A stretch of DNA of 64,000 nucleotides from UBA1351 sp965140555 (GTDB lineage: Bacteria; Bacillota; Clostridia; Lachnospirales; Vallitaleaceae), in NCBI GenBank assembly GCA_965140555.1, contig OZ223260.1:186001-250000 (forward strand). Direction: 5' to 3'. A program made the translations under genes and the position numbers. Below the pieces are notes generated by a model that searched no databases, was not told where the DNA came from, and was given only the letters and a program-made list of their open reading frames with translations. This document shows positions 36,337 to 44,069 of this stretch, piece by piece (position 1 is the stretch's first letter; each line of letters opens with the position of its first letter).

Positions 36337-36354
36337 GAAAGTAAGGTATAGACA

Positions 36355-37152
36355 ATGGAATTACGTGAAAATTTAGCTAAGGCAAAACGGATTGTAGTTA
36401 AAGTGGGGTCCTCATCGATTACCCATGAGTCAACGGGACATGTCTCACTGAAAAAATTAGAAATGTTTATTCGACAATTAGCCGATTTAAAAAATGCCGG
36501 GAAAGAAATTATTATAGTTACAAGTGGAGCTCAGGCTGTAGGAATTAGTGCTTTGAGGCTGCAAGAGCGTCCTAAGGAGCTTCCCATGCGTCAGGCGATT
36601 GCTGCAATCGGTCAGGCGAGATTGATGGCGATTTACCAAAAGCTTTTTCGAGAGTATAATCATCAAATTGCTCAGATATTAATTACAAAAGATATTATTG
36701 AGGATAAACAACGGTATGAGAATGCAAAGAATACCTTTGAACAACTCCTTCGAATGCAGGTAATTCCTGTAGTTAATGAGAATGATACGATTTCGACGGA
36801 AGAAATTGAATTTGGAGATAACGATCGACTGTCGGCAACCGTTGCCATACTTACCGAAGCGGATTTACTAATTATTCTTTCGGATATTGAAGGTTTATAT
36901 GATAAAGATCCTAAGACATATGCAGATGCTCAATGTTTGGATGTCGTTCATAAAGTGAACGATAATATTTATCAGATGGCTGGTGTCAATAAATCGAAGC
37001 TTGGAACCGGAGGCATGTTAACCAAACTTATGGCAGCTGAAATGGCAAATGATAAGGGAATTGATATGGTGATTGCACATGCAGGAAAATCACATGTACT
37101 TTATGACATTGTTGAAGGAAAGCCGGTGGGAACCTTATTCAAATGTGAATAA
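36355..37152 (+). CDS. proB: Glutamate 5-kinase
   Basis: 265 residues. Amino acid kinase fold: VVKVGSSSITHE (phosphate loop), IIIVTSGAQAVG, VNENDTISTEEIEFGDNDRLSA (glutamate site), ILSDIEGLYDKDP and KLGTGGMLTKLMAAEMA. First step of proline synthesis. It is the short form without the C-terminal PUA domain. proA is not adjacent; the gene is followed by DUF896 and 5-FTHF cyclo-ligase genes. The structured leader suggests control after transcription start. Confidence 0.95.
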   Translation: MELRENLAKAKRIVVKVGSSSITHESTGHVSLKKLEMFIRQLADLKNAGKEIIIVTSGAQAVGISALRLQERPKELPMRQAIAAIGQARLMAIYQKLFREYNHQIAQILITKDIIEDKQRYENAKNTFEQLLRMQVIPVVNENDTISTEEIEFGDNDRLSATVAILTEADLLIILSDIEGLYDKDPKTYADAQCLDVVHKVNDNIYQMAGVNKSKLGTGGMLTKLMAAEMANDKGIDMVIAHAGKSHVLYDIVEGKPVGTLFKCE

Positions 37153-37285
37153 ATTGCATTTAATCCTTATCCGTGGTATTATGTTCTAGCTATGTTTGGT
37201 ATGATGGATATAGCATTCATTGAAATAGGTGCGGTTGCTATTTTGTGACAACAATAATGGAATAAGACATAGATAGGAGTCATGT

Positions 37286-37489
37286 ATGGAACAAAAAAAA
37301 CTCGATCGGATTAATGCACTGTATCATAAATCCAAATCAGAAGGATTATCGGATGCTGAAAAAGAAGAACAAAAGGTACTTCGTAAAGAATATATTGCAT
37401 TGGTTCGCAAAAATTTAAGAGGAACATTGAACAATACAACCGTTCAATTTCCTGACGGAACAACGAAAAAGTTGAAGAAGGACGAATAA
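37286..37489 (+). CDS. DUF896 (YnzC/YaaN-like) small protein
   Basis: 67 residues. The helical-hairpin core (LDRINALYHKSKSEGLSDAE, KEEQKVLRKEYIALVRKNLRG) and the tail NTTVQFPDGTTKKLKK fit the DUF896 family, relatives of Bacillus YnzC. Function unknown. ATAGGAG precedes the ATG. Its TAA shares one base with the ATG of the cyclo-ligase gene, so the two are coupled. Upstream, 37153-37285 contains no recognised structure. Confidence 0.85.
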   Translation: MEQKKLDRINALYHKSKSEGLSDAEKEEQKVLRKEYIALVRKNLRGTLNNTTVQFPDGTTKKLKKDE

Positions 37490-38064
37490 TGAGTAAGGCT
37501 GATATACGTAAGGAACATTTAGCGAAACGGCGGCGCATGTCTAGTATGACGGTATTAACACTCAGTGACAATATTGCTCAGCAAATTGTAATGAGTGAAT
37601 CATTCCAGTCATGTAACCGTTTGTTCCTTTACTACCCCAAAAGTAATGAAATTAACTTGTTGCCGTTATTGCATTTAATGCGCCATCAGAATAAAACAGT
37701 GGCCTTTCCTCGAGTTACATCGGATACGACCATGGAATTCGTATCGGTAACGGGTCTTGAAGAATTTCAAAAAGGTTCTTTTGGTATTTTTGAGCCGATA
37801 GATGGAGAGAATAATGTTATTGTATACCCGGATAAGGATACGCTTATAATTGCTCCCGGATTAGCTTTTGATGCATCTATGCATCGAATAGGATACGGTG
37901 GTGGGTATTATGATCGTTATTTGAAAACCCATACCAGTGTCAAGAATCAGCCTATGGTTTATGGCGCATTTTATAAATGGCAGTATGTAGAAAATATAGG
38001 ACATCAGAATTATGACATTCCCCTTGACGGCGTATTTACAGAAAAAGGTGTTATCACTCGATAA
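37489..38064 (+). CDS. 5-formyltetrahydrofolate cyclo-ligase
   Basis: 191 residues. Converts 5-formyl-THF to 5,10-methenyl-THF using ATP. Features: N-terminal KADIRKEHLAKRR, YYPKSNEINLLPLL, the folate/ATP region FGIFEP, and the P-loop-like C-terminal block PGLAFDASMHRIGYGGGYYDRYL, which is the family signature. The last codons overlap a terminator shared with the convergent DUF1292 gene. Confidence 0.94.
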   Translation: MSKADIRKEHLAKRRRMSSMTVLTLSDNIAQQIVMSESFQSCNRLFLYYPKSNEINLLPLLHLMRHQNKTVAFPRVTSDTTMEFVSVTGLEEFQKGSFGIFEPIDGENNVIVYPDKDTLIIAPGLAFDASMHRIGYGGGYYDRYLKTHTSVKNQPMVYGAFYKWQYVENIGHQNYDIPLDGVFTEKGVITR

Positions 38065-38083
38065 GAGGATAAGCACCTTTTTT
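38042..38083. terminator. Terminator overlapping the end of the cyclo-ligase gene
   Basis: AAAAAGGTG (38042-38050 region) pairs with CACCTTTTTT (38074-38083), extended by TTATC/GATAA with a one-base bulge. A-tract and T-tract on opposite sides make it usable from both strands by the convergent genes. Confidence 0.75.
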
Positions 38084-38097
38084 GTGTTTGATAATAA

Positions 38098-38469
38098 TTA
38101 TTCGTGTGTTGCTAGAAAAGTTTTGGAAACTAATTCAAATTCTTCATCCGAATCAATAGACTCTAAGTCGATGGTATCGTCATCATTGTCGAACAAACGA
38201 TATAATAAGACGGTTTCATCTTCCGGATGAAGAAGGGCGATATAATCTTGTTCATTAATATCAAAGACTTCAATGATTGGGCAAACCAATTCGGTATTGT
38301 CTTCTAATGTTAATGTCACGGATTGATGATCGTGACCGCCACATCCACAACCGTCTTCGCTGTCATGGGAAGAACCGCAACCACAGCCACCGTGAGCTTC
38401 TTCGTGATGATCATGATGATCGTGTTGGTGTGAACCGCAACCACAGGTATCTTGTTTATCTAAACTCAT
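38098..38469 (-). CDS. DUF1292 protein with Cys/His-rich N-terminal tail
   Basis: 123 residues. The C-terminal 75 residues are a DUF1292 domain (VTLTLEDNTELVCPIIEVFD, EQDYIALLHPEDETVLLYRL). The first 48 residues carry three CGCG motifs (6 Cys) and 10 His, including HQHDHHDHHEEAH, which look able to bind several metal ions. Start: AAGGAG on the - strand lies 8 nt before the ATG at 38469; the frame is open further upstream to 38643 but that extension runs through the repeat and lacks a start signal. Function unknown; metal storage or sensing is only an inference. Confidence 0.82.
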   Translation of the reverse strand: MSLDKQDTCGCGSHQHDHHDHHEEAHGGCGCGSSHDSEDGCGCGGHDHQSVTLTLEDNTELVCPIIEVFDINEQDYIALLHPEDETVLLYRLFDNDDDTIDLESIDSDEEFELVSKTFLATHE

Positions 38470-38569
38470 AATAAATCTCCTTAATATATAACTCTTGTGT
38501 AAGAGGGGTAGTATCTCCTCTATTATAACGAAATGAGAGTGAATGTCAATAAATGAAGAGAAAATGTTA

Positions 38570-38690
38570 TGATTAGCCCGACAAAAGCAAGTTTCCCTAA
38601 AATCACATACAATATATAGATTACGTAGAAGCGTTCGTAACACTATATTGTATATGAAAGTTCAACTATATGCTTTTGTCGCCCTAATCA
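38570..38690. repeat. MITE-like palindromic element, copy 1
   Basis: 121 bp bounded by near-perfect 20-bp terminal inverted repeats (TGATTAGCCCGACAAAAGCA at the left; two mismatches to the right end). Inner inverted repeats (TCACATACAATATA with TATATTGTATATGA) and a terminal TTACG/CGTAA hairpin let the whole unit fold into one cruciform. It is preceded and followed by TGTTA (38565-38569, 38691-38695). It has no coding capacity. Confidence 0.7.
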
Positions 38691-38695
38691 TGTTA

Positions 38696-38816
38696 TGATT
38701 AGCCCGACAAAAGCAAGTTTCCCTAAAATCACATACAATATATAGATTACGTAGAAGCGTTCGTAACAATATATTGTATGTGAAAGGTCAACTATATGCA
38801 TTTGTCGACCTAATCA
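38696..38816. repeat. MITE-like palindromic element, copy 2
   Basis: 121 bp, same orientation as copy 1, identical over the left 70-odd bases and differing at five positions, all in the right arm. Its inner stem pairs better than in copy 1 (TCACATACAATATAT with ATATATTGTATGTGA), its outer stem slightly worse. Flanked by TGTTA at 38691-38695 and 38817-38821. Confidence 0.7.
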
Positions 38817-38849
38817 TGTTATGAATAAAAAGGCGAAGAGAAACCAGGG

Positions 38850-38878
38850 TTGTATAAAAATTGAACATCCATTATAAT
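38850..38878 (+). promoter_or_regulatory. ruvA promoter
   Basis: TTGTAT (38850-38855), 17-bp spacer, TATAAT (38873-38878), 28 bp before the ruvA start and 29 bp after the palindromic repeats. The rest of 38470-38906 holds only the repeat pair and the upstream region of the DUF1292 gene. Confidence 0.75.
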
Positions 38879-38906
38879 AAGAGTATTAAGTTTGAGGAGA
38901 TTCGTG

Positions 38907-39503
38907 ATGATTCGATATATAAAAGGTGAGCTTATCACCAAGAAACAAGACTACATTATAGTAGAAAATCAATGGATAGGTTATGAAATCTATGTACCCT
39001 ATAGTGTACTTTCCCAATTACCATCTGCTGGGGAACAGGTAAAAATATATACAGAGCTTTATGTTCGAGAAGACATCCTGCGTCTTTACGGATTTATGCG
39101 TGACGAAGATGTTGAAATGTTCCGATATTTGATTAGTGTATCCGGAATCGGACCTAAGGGAGCATTGGGCATACTATCCACGATGACCCCAGATGAATTG
39201 CGATACGCTATACTGACAGAAGATGTGACAGCTATATCCAAAGCAAAGGGAATCGGTAAAAAAACAGCAAGCAAATTAATTCTTGATCTAAAAGACAAGG
39301 TGAAAGCCATTGCCTTAACCGTTGACATTAAGACGCCTCTTGATGAACATATTGACCAAGGGCATATTGAAGAAGCGGTGCTTGGATTAACCGGATTGGG
39401 TTACTCTCAAAAAGAAGCCCTTGAAGCGGTCAAAAAAGCGCAAGATAAAACGTCCACATCGAGTATAATCAAAGAAGCGCTATATTATTTGGCAAAGGAG
39501 TAG
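38907..39503 (+). CDS. ruvA: Holliday junction DNA helicase subunit RuvA
   Basis: 198 residues. N-terminal OB fold (MIRYIKGELITKKQDYIIVE, YTELYVREDILRLYGF), two helix-hairpin-helix motifs (LISVSGIGPKGALGIL, ISKAKGIGKKTASKLILDLK) and C-terminal domain III that contacts RuvB. Start ATG at 38907 follows GAGGAGA (38894-38900); the TTG at 38892 is rejected. The stop is 3 bp before ruvB. No ruvC is adjacent; Firmicutes use RecU. Confidence 0.95.
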   Translation: MIRYIKGELITKKQDYIIVENQWIGYEIYVPYSVLSQLPSAGEQVKIYTELYVREDILRLYGFMRDEDVEMFRYLISVSGIGPKGALGILSTMTPDELRYAILTEDVTAISKAKGIGKKTASKLILDLKDKVKAIALTVDIKTPLDEHIDQGHIEEAVLGLTGLGYSQKEALEAVKKAQDKTSTSSIIKEALYYLAKE

Positions 39504-39506
39504 GGT

Positions 39507-40511
39507 ATGAATAAACGATTAATAACCAATCAGATGACCGATGAAGATCAAGTTATTGAGACAACCCTTCGCCCGTCAGCTTTTGATGAGTATATCGGTC
39601 AAAAAAAAGCAAAAGAGAATATTCATGTCTTTATCGAAGCAGCTAAAAATAGAGGCGAATCTTTGGATCATGTACTTTTGTATGGACCGCCCGGATTAGG
39701 GAAAACAACGTTAGCCTCTATTATTGGACATGAAATGGGGGTAAATCTTAAAATAACCTCAGGGCCGGCAATTGAGAGACCGGGAGATATGGCGGCTATT
39801 TTAAACAACCTCAAAGAAGGTGACGTGTTATTTATTGATGAAATTCATCGACTTAATCGTCAGGTTGAAGAAGTCATGTATCCTGCTATGGAAGATTATG
39901 TCATCGACATCCTTATCGGTAAAGGACCGGCAGCCAAGTCAGTGCGGTTAGATTTGCCAAAGTTTACATTGGTAGGGGCAACGACACGAATCGGGCTTCT
40001 TTCTTCACCGTTAAGGGACCGATTCGGCGTTATTCATAAACTTGAGTTTTATACACCGGATGAATTGAAGACGATCGTTATGCGAAGTGCTCAGGTCTTA
40101 AATGTTCACGTTGATGAACAAGGTGCCTACGAGATTGCAAGACGTTCTCGAGGAACCCCGAGATTAGCAAACCGTTTGCTAAAACGTGTCAGAGACTTTG
40201 CTGAAGTTAGGTATAATGGTGTAATAACTGAAGAAGTTGCCCGATATGCGTTGAATTTGTTGGATGTAGATCCCTTAGGCCTTGATAAAAGTGACCGTAA
40301 AATGTTAGAGACATTAATTCATAAGTATGAAGGTGGTCCGGTGGGATTAGATACTCTTGCAGCAACTATTGGAGAAGAGTCGGATACGGTCGAGGATGTG
40401 TATGAACCATATTTGATGCAGATGGGTCTGATTGCAAGAACGCCAAGAGGGCGAATTGTTACACCGTTCTGCTATGAACATTTCGGCATTCAACGTCATA
40501 TGGAATCCTAG
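39507..40511 (+). CDS. ruvB: Holliday junction DNA helicase subunit RuvB
   Basis: 334 residues, AAA+ motor that drives branch migration with RuvA. TLRPSAFDEYIGQKKAKENI, Walker A GPPGLGKTTLA, Walker B FIDEIHRLNRQVEE, sensor 1 VGATTRIGLLSSPLRDRFG, sensor 2 RSRGTPRLANRLLKRVRD and a C-terminal winged helix with RTPRGRI are complete. It is directly coupled to ruvA. Confidence 0.97.
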   Translation: MNKRLITNQMTDEDQVIETTLRPSAFDEYIGQKKAKENIHVFIEAAKNRGESLDHVLLYGPPGLGKTTLASIIGHEMGVNLKITSGPAIERPGDMAAILNNLKEGDVLFIDEIHRLNRQVEEVMYPAMEDYVIDILIGKGPAAKSVRLDLPKFTLVGATTRIGLLSSPLRDRFGVIHKLEFYTPDELKTIVMRSAQVLNVHVDEQGAYEIARRSRGTPRLANRLLKRVRDFAEVRYNGVITEEVARYALNLLDVDPLGLDKSDRKMLETLIHKYEGGPVGLDTLAATIGEESDTVEDVYEPYLMQMGLIARTPRGRIVTPFCYEHFGIQRHMES

Positions 40512-40522
40512 GAGGAGTAGAT

Positions 40523-41107
40523 ATGGATAAACGGCTTCACATGCTTCAACTTATAATCAATGATGAAACCATGAGTCAGCGAAATCTATCAAAAGCCCTT
40601 GATATCAGTTTGGGAACAGTGAATCATATGATTGCTGAGCTGGAAGAAAATCATTGTTTGACTATGTCAAGAGAAGGTTCTAAAAAGGTTCGCTATACAC
40701 TTACGGATAATGGACTTTCAGAGTACAATAAGTTATATACAGAATGGATTAGAGCCTGTTTTGATGCTGTGACTGTAACGAGGCGCCAAGTGAAAGAACG
40801 GATTTATCAATTAATCGAAACGGGACGATCACACTTTTATATTCAAAAAGATATGGATGAATTGAATCGACTGGCCAAGATGGTGTTTATGGAAATCTCA
40901 AGAAGAGAGGATATTTCTTATGAGCTGTTAGAACTAGAAAACGATGAGCCTTTTGAGAATGTTAAAGAGAGTGACGATAATTGTGTGGTAGTTGGTTGGT
41001 CTGTTGATCCGAATCGAGATTATGACACCGTTCCATATAAAAATTTATTGGTTACTCGGAATGTGTATGCTATAATAAACCAAAACAATCAAAAGGGGGG
41101 CTTGTGA
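40523..41107 (+). CDS. Winged-helix protein of unknown role
   Basis: 194 residues. Residues 1-75 form a MarR-like winged helix (LQLIINDETMSQRNLSKAL, ISLGTVNHMIAELEENHCL, KVRYTLTDNGLSEYNKLY). The rest (about 80-194) is a mostly helical then acidic domain ending in DYDTVPYKNLLVTRNVYA that I do not recognise. GGAGGAG precedes the ATG and the stop overlaps the zapA start, so it is in an operon with ruvAB and zapA. It may be a local regulator or a DNA-associated accessory factor; no specific function is supported. Confidence 0.6.
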   Translation: MDKRLHMLQLIINDETMSQRNLSKALDISLGTVNHMIAELEENHCLTMSREGSKKVRYTLTDNGLSEYNKLYTEWIRACFDAVTVTRRQVKERIYQLIETGRSHFYIQKDMDELNRLAKMVFMEISRREDISYELLELENDEPFENVKESDDNCVVVGWSVDPNRDYDTVPYKNLLVTRNVYAIINQNNQKGGL

Positions 41108-41514
41108 TGACTCCAATTAATGAGTCGAAGGTTTTAATCGGCGGGAATGTCTATACGCTGAGTGGTAATGAAAGTGAAGAATACCTACAACGTGTGGCTT
41201 TGTACATTAATAAAAAAATGGATGAGGTAAGAAATTCAGATAATGGGAAGTCTTTGAACACACGCTTACAATCAGTATTGTTAGCCATTAACATTGCAGA
41301 TGATTATTATAAAATGAAAGTTAAGAATGAAGAAATGCAGGCGTCATTTGATGACCATAATAAAGAGATAAATCATTTAAAAGCGCTATTAGACAACTAT
41401 AAAGAACAGGAACAACGTCAGGTGCAGCGCATTGAACAACTTGAACAGGAAATTGAACGTTATAAGAAAGAATTGGATGATTATATTGAGTTATTTGAAG
41501 ACGAGAATGAATAA
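41107..41514 (+). CDS. zapA: Cell division protein ZapA
   Basis: 135 residues. N-terminal beta-hairpin (KVLIGGNVYTLSGNESEEYL), the conserved NKKMDEVR and LLAINIADDYYKMK helices, then a long coiled coil (about residues 80-130). ZapA cross-links FtsZ filaments at the division ring. The start overlaps the preceding stop (TGATG), with AAAGGGGGG upstream. A stem-loop with a short T-run follows the stop. Confidence 0.88.
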   Translation: MTPINESKVLIGGNVYTLSGNESEEYLQRVALYINKKMDEVRNSDNGKSLNTRLQSVLLAINIADDYYKMKVKNEEMQASFDDHNKEINHLKALLDNYKEQEQRQVQRIEQLEQEIERYKKELDDYIELFEDENE

Positions 41515-41518
41515 ACAC

Positions 41519-41559
41519 AAGGCAGGTATTTTGCTCAATGAGATACCTGTCTTACTTTT
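41519..41559 (+). terminator. Stem-loop terminator after zapA
   Basis: 11-bp stem with one G-T pair (41519-41529 and 41543-41553), 13-nt loop, followed by ACTTTTTG. The weak T-run and absence of a new promoter suggest partial read-through into the U32 gene. Confidence 0.65.
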
Positions 41560-41583
41560 TGAGAAAGATAGGTTGTAGACGAG

Positions 41584-44061
41584 ATGAAAATGATGAAACG
41601 ACAAAAGCCGGAGATTTTATCACCTGCCGGGTCTTATGAAGCCTTTATTGCAGCCATAGCTAATGGTTGTGATGCTGTATATTTAGGGGGAAAGGCCTTT
41701 GGTGCACGTGCATATGCAACGAATTTTGATGTGGAAATGCTGCAAAAAGTTGTGAGACAAGCGCATCTCTATGGTAAAAAAGTATATTATACATTGAATA
41801 CCCTTGTGAAAGACATAGAGTGGAAAACGTTTGAAAAGGCATGTAAAGAGTTAGATACATGTCAGGTTGATGCTGTCATCATTCAGGATATCGGCGTCTA
41901 TTATTACATTCAACAACATTATCCTCATTGGAATGTGCATGCGAGCACGCAAATGAACTTGCATCATAAGGATGACCTGACTATGGCAAAAAAAATGGGT
42001 TTTGAACGCGTTGTCGTCAGTCGAGAGTGTTCCTTAGCATCAATAGAAGCGATGAAAGAAAATGTATCGATTGAAATAGAGGCCTTTGTGCATGGAGCTC
42101 TTTGCTATTGTTATTCAGGACGTTGTCTTATGAGCAGTTTTTATGGTGGAAGAAGCGGAAACAGAGGGAAATGTGCTCAACCATGTCGATTAGCCTATAA
42201 GGTTGACAATCAGGAAGGGTATTATTTGAGTCCGAAAGATCAGATGACCTTGGACCAAATCCCGGCTCTTATTCTCGCAGGTATCGACTCTTTCAAAATT
42301 GAAGGGCGTATGAAAAAACCGGAATACGTTGCATTGACTACACGTATGTATCGCAAATATACAGATTTGGCCTATCGATTAATTGAAGAGGATAGAGTGG
42401 CTGATTACTGCATTGAAGAAGCAGATATCGAGGCCCTGAACCAAATGTATAATCGGGGATCCTTCACAGAAGGCTATTATAAGCAGCATAATAGCCCCAG
42501 TATGATCAGTATGGACCATTCCAAACATTTAGGTCTAGCCTTGGGTCTGGGACAAGTAACCTATAAAGGGTTAACGATTGAAACTGATCGGAATCTTCAT
42601 GTGGGGGATGTGCTTGAATTACATCATACCAAAGATGGAGATCGACGAGAGAATCTAACACTGACGGTTGAAGAAGATAAACAAAGAACCTTTAATATAA
42701 AACAGGTACCACAGTTAAAGCGTATAGAAAATGGAGCGTATCCGTTATATCTCATTGTGGATAAACAGTTAAATGAATCCCAGCTTATCGATGAGACGGC
42801 ATTGCCTAAACTACCGGTACATATGACCTTTACCGCAAAAATAGGAGAGCCGATGACACTATCAATAGAGTATGATGGGGTATCGGTAGCTGTTACAGGA
42901 GATCGTGTTGAGGCGGCTAAGACAAGAGGCGTTGATGAAAAAACAGTATGTAAGCAATTGCAGAAGTTAGGGGATACACCATATGAACTGAATCGTTTGG
43001 AAAGTTCTATAGAAGAGAATGTCTTTGTACCGGTTAGTCAATTGAATCAGTTAAGGCGTGAAGGAATATATGCACTCAATGAACAGCGTCTTCATCTACA
43101 TGAAGAAATCAATCGTCAAGGAGCATTAGAAAATGGATTGGATACGTGTTTTATGACAGAGGAAGGGTGTAAGCATGAGTCGTCTGTTCAGACAGCGTCT
43201 GATTTACGTCAGTTTACCCTTTCAATAACGTCCATGGAGCAGTTGGAATTTCTTGCAAGTCAACCTCTAGTTGCTTTTAGTCGTCTATATATTGATTTTT
43301 ATACACGCGATATGAGAACTTTTAATACAATGTTAATGAAAATTAAATCGCATCATAAGCATATTGCGTTATATTTAGCATGGCCTCATGTGATGACACC
43401 ATCCAAAGAAAAACGCTTTTTAGCGTTTTATGAGGACTGTAAAGAGTATATGGATGGCTATTTGATTCGAACTATAGGACAATTATGGCGATTAAAGGAT
43501 TGCAAGAAAGCGTTGGCACTGGATTATCATTGGAATGTGTTTAATCAGTCAGCCGTATCCTTTGTTGAAACGTTCTTTTCGGTGACGTCCATGATGTTTT
43601 CATTAGAACAAAATGAAGCCGGATTACGTCAAATGATAAAAGACGCAGGGGTAACGCCTGAAATATATGTTTATGGTCATAATGGATTGATGGTTGCAGC
43701 AAATTGTATCTATCAAACACGTAACGGAGTCTGTGACTATCAAGATGAAGGACATGTGTTAACGATGGAGGATCGTAAAGGGGAAAAACTCATTGTGCGT
43801 ACCCACTGTCATATGTGCTATAATACAATACATAATAGCAAACCACTGTATCTTTTAGACAAGTTAAGTGAACTTGAACAATCAAAAGTACAGGGGCTGT
43901 ATCGTATTGAATGGACAGATGAGGAGTTAGGCAATATGAGACAATTGCTATCTCAAATTGACAGTCATTATCAAAGCGGAAGTTTAAATATACCGGTAAC
44001 TGATACACAGATACAACCGGAACAGATGACAAGAGGACACTTTAATAAGGGTGTCAAATAG
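41584..44061 (+). CDS. U32 family peptidase / hydroxylase-like protein with DUF3656
   Basis: 825 residues. Residues 10-300 are the U32 core: EILSPAGSYEAFIAAIANGC, the signature EAFVHGALCYCYSGRC with SSFYGGRSGNRGKCAQPCR, whose Cys residues are conserved. The central part holds the DUF3656 domain, and residues about 555-780 a second barrel-like U32 half. Relatives act in hydroxylation of tRNA uridine 34 or 23S rRNA (TrhP, RlhA); older annotation is collagenase-like protease. It ends 8 bp before the SEDS-PBP fusion gene. Confidence 0.87.
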   Translation: MKMMKRQKPEILSPAGSYEAFIAAIANGCDAVYLGGKAFGARAYATNFDVEMLQKVVRQAHLYGKKVYYTLNTLVKDIEWKTFEKACKELDTCQVDAVIIQDIGVYYYIQQHYPHWNVHASTQMNLHHKDDLTMAKKMGFERVVVSRECSLASIEAMKENVSIEIEAFVHGALCYCYSGRCLMSSFYGGRSGNRGKCAQPCRLAYKVDNQEGYYLSPKDQMTLDQIPALILAGIDSFKIEGRMKKPEYVALTTRMYRKYTDLAYRLIEEDRVADYCIEEADIEALNQMYNRGSFTEGYYKQHNSPSMISMDHSKHLGLALGLGQVTYKGLTIETDRNLHVGDVLELHHTKDGDRRENLTLTVEEDKQRTFNIKQVPQLKRIENGAYPLYLIVDKQLNESQLIDETALPKLPVHMTFTAKIGEPMTLSIEYDGVSVAVTGDRVEAAKTRGVDEKTVCKQLQKLGDTPYELNRLESSIEENVFVPVSQLNQLRREGIYALNEQRLHLHEEINRQGALENGLDTCFMTEEGCKHESSVQTASDLRQFTLSITSMEQLEFLASQPLVAFSRLYIDFYTRDMRTFNTMLMKIKSHHKHIALYLAWPHVMTPSKEKRFLAFYEDCKEYMDGYLIRTIGQLWRLKDCKKALALDYHWNVFNQSAVSFVETFFSVTSMMFSLEQNEAGLRQMIKDAGVTPEIYVYGHNGLMVAANCIYQTRNGVCDYQDEGHVLTMEDRKGEKLIVRTHCHMCYNTIHNSKPLYLLDKLSELEQSKVQGLYRIEWTDEELGNMRQLLSQIDSHYQSGSLNIPVTDTQIQPEQMTRGHFNKGVK

Positions 44062-44069
44062 GTGAACTC

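Noticed and set aside
38470..38643. N-terminal extension of the DUF1292 frame
   Set aside because: It crosses the palindromic repeat and lacks a ribosome binding site, whereas AAGGAG sits correctly before the ATG at 38469.
38565..38821. Tandem repeats considered as a two-repeat CRISPR array
   Set aside because: The units are 121-bp palindromes separated by a constant 5-bp sequence, with no variable spacers and no cas genes nearby.
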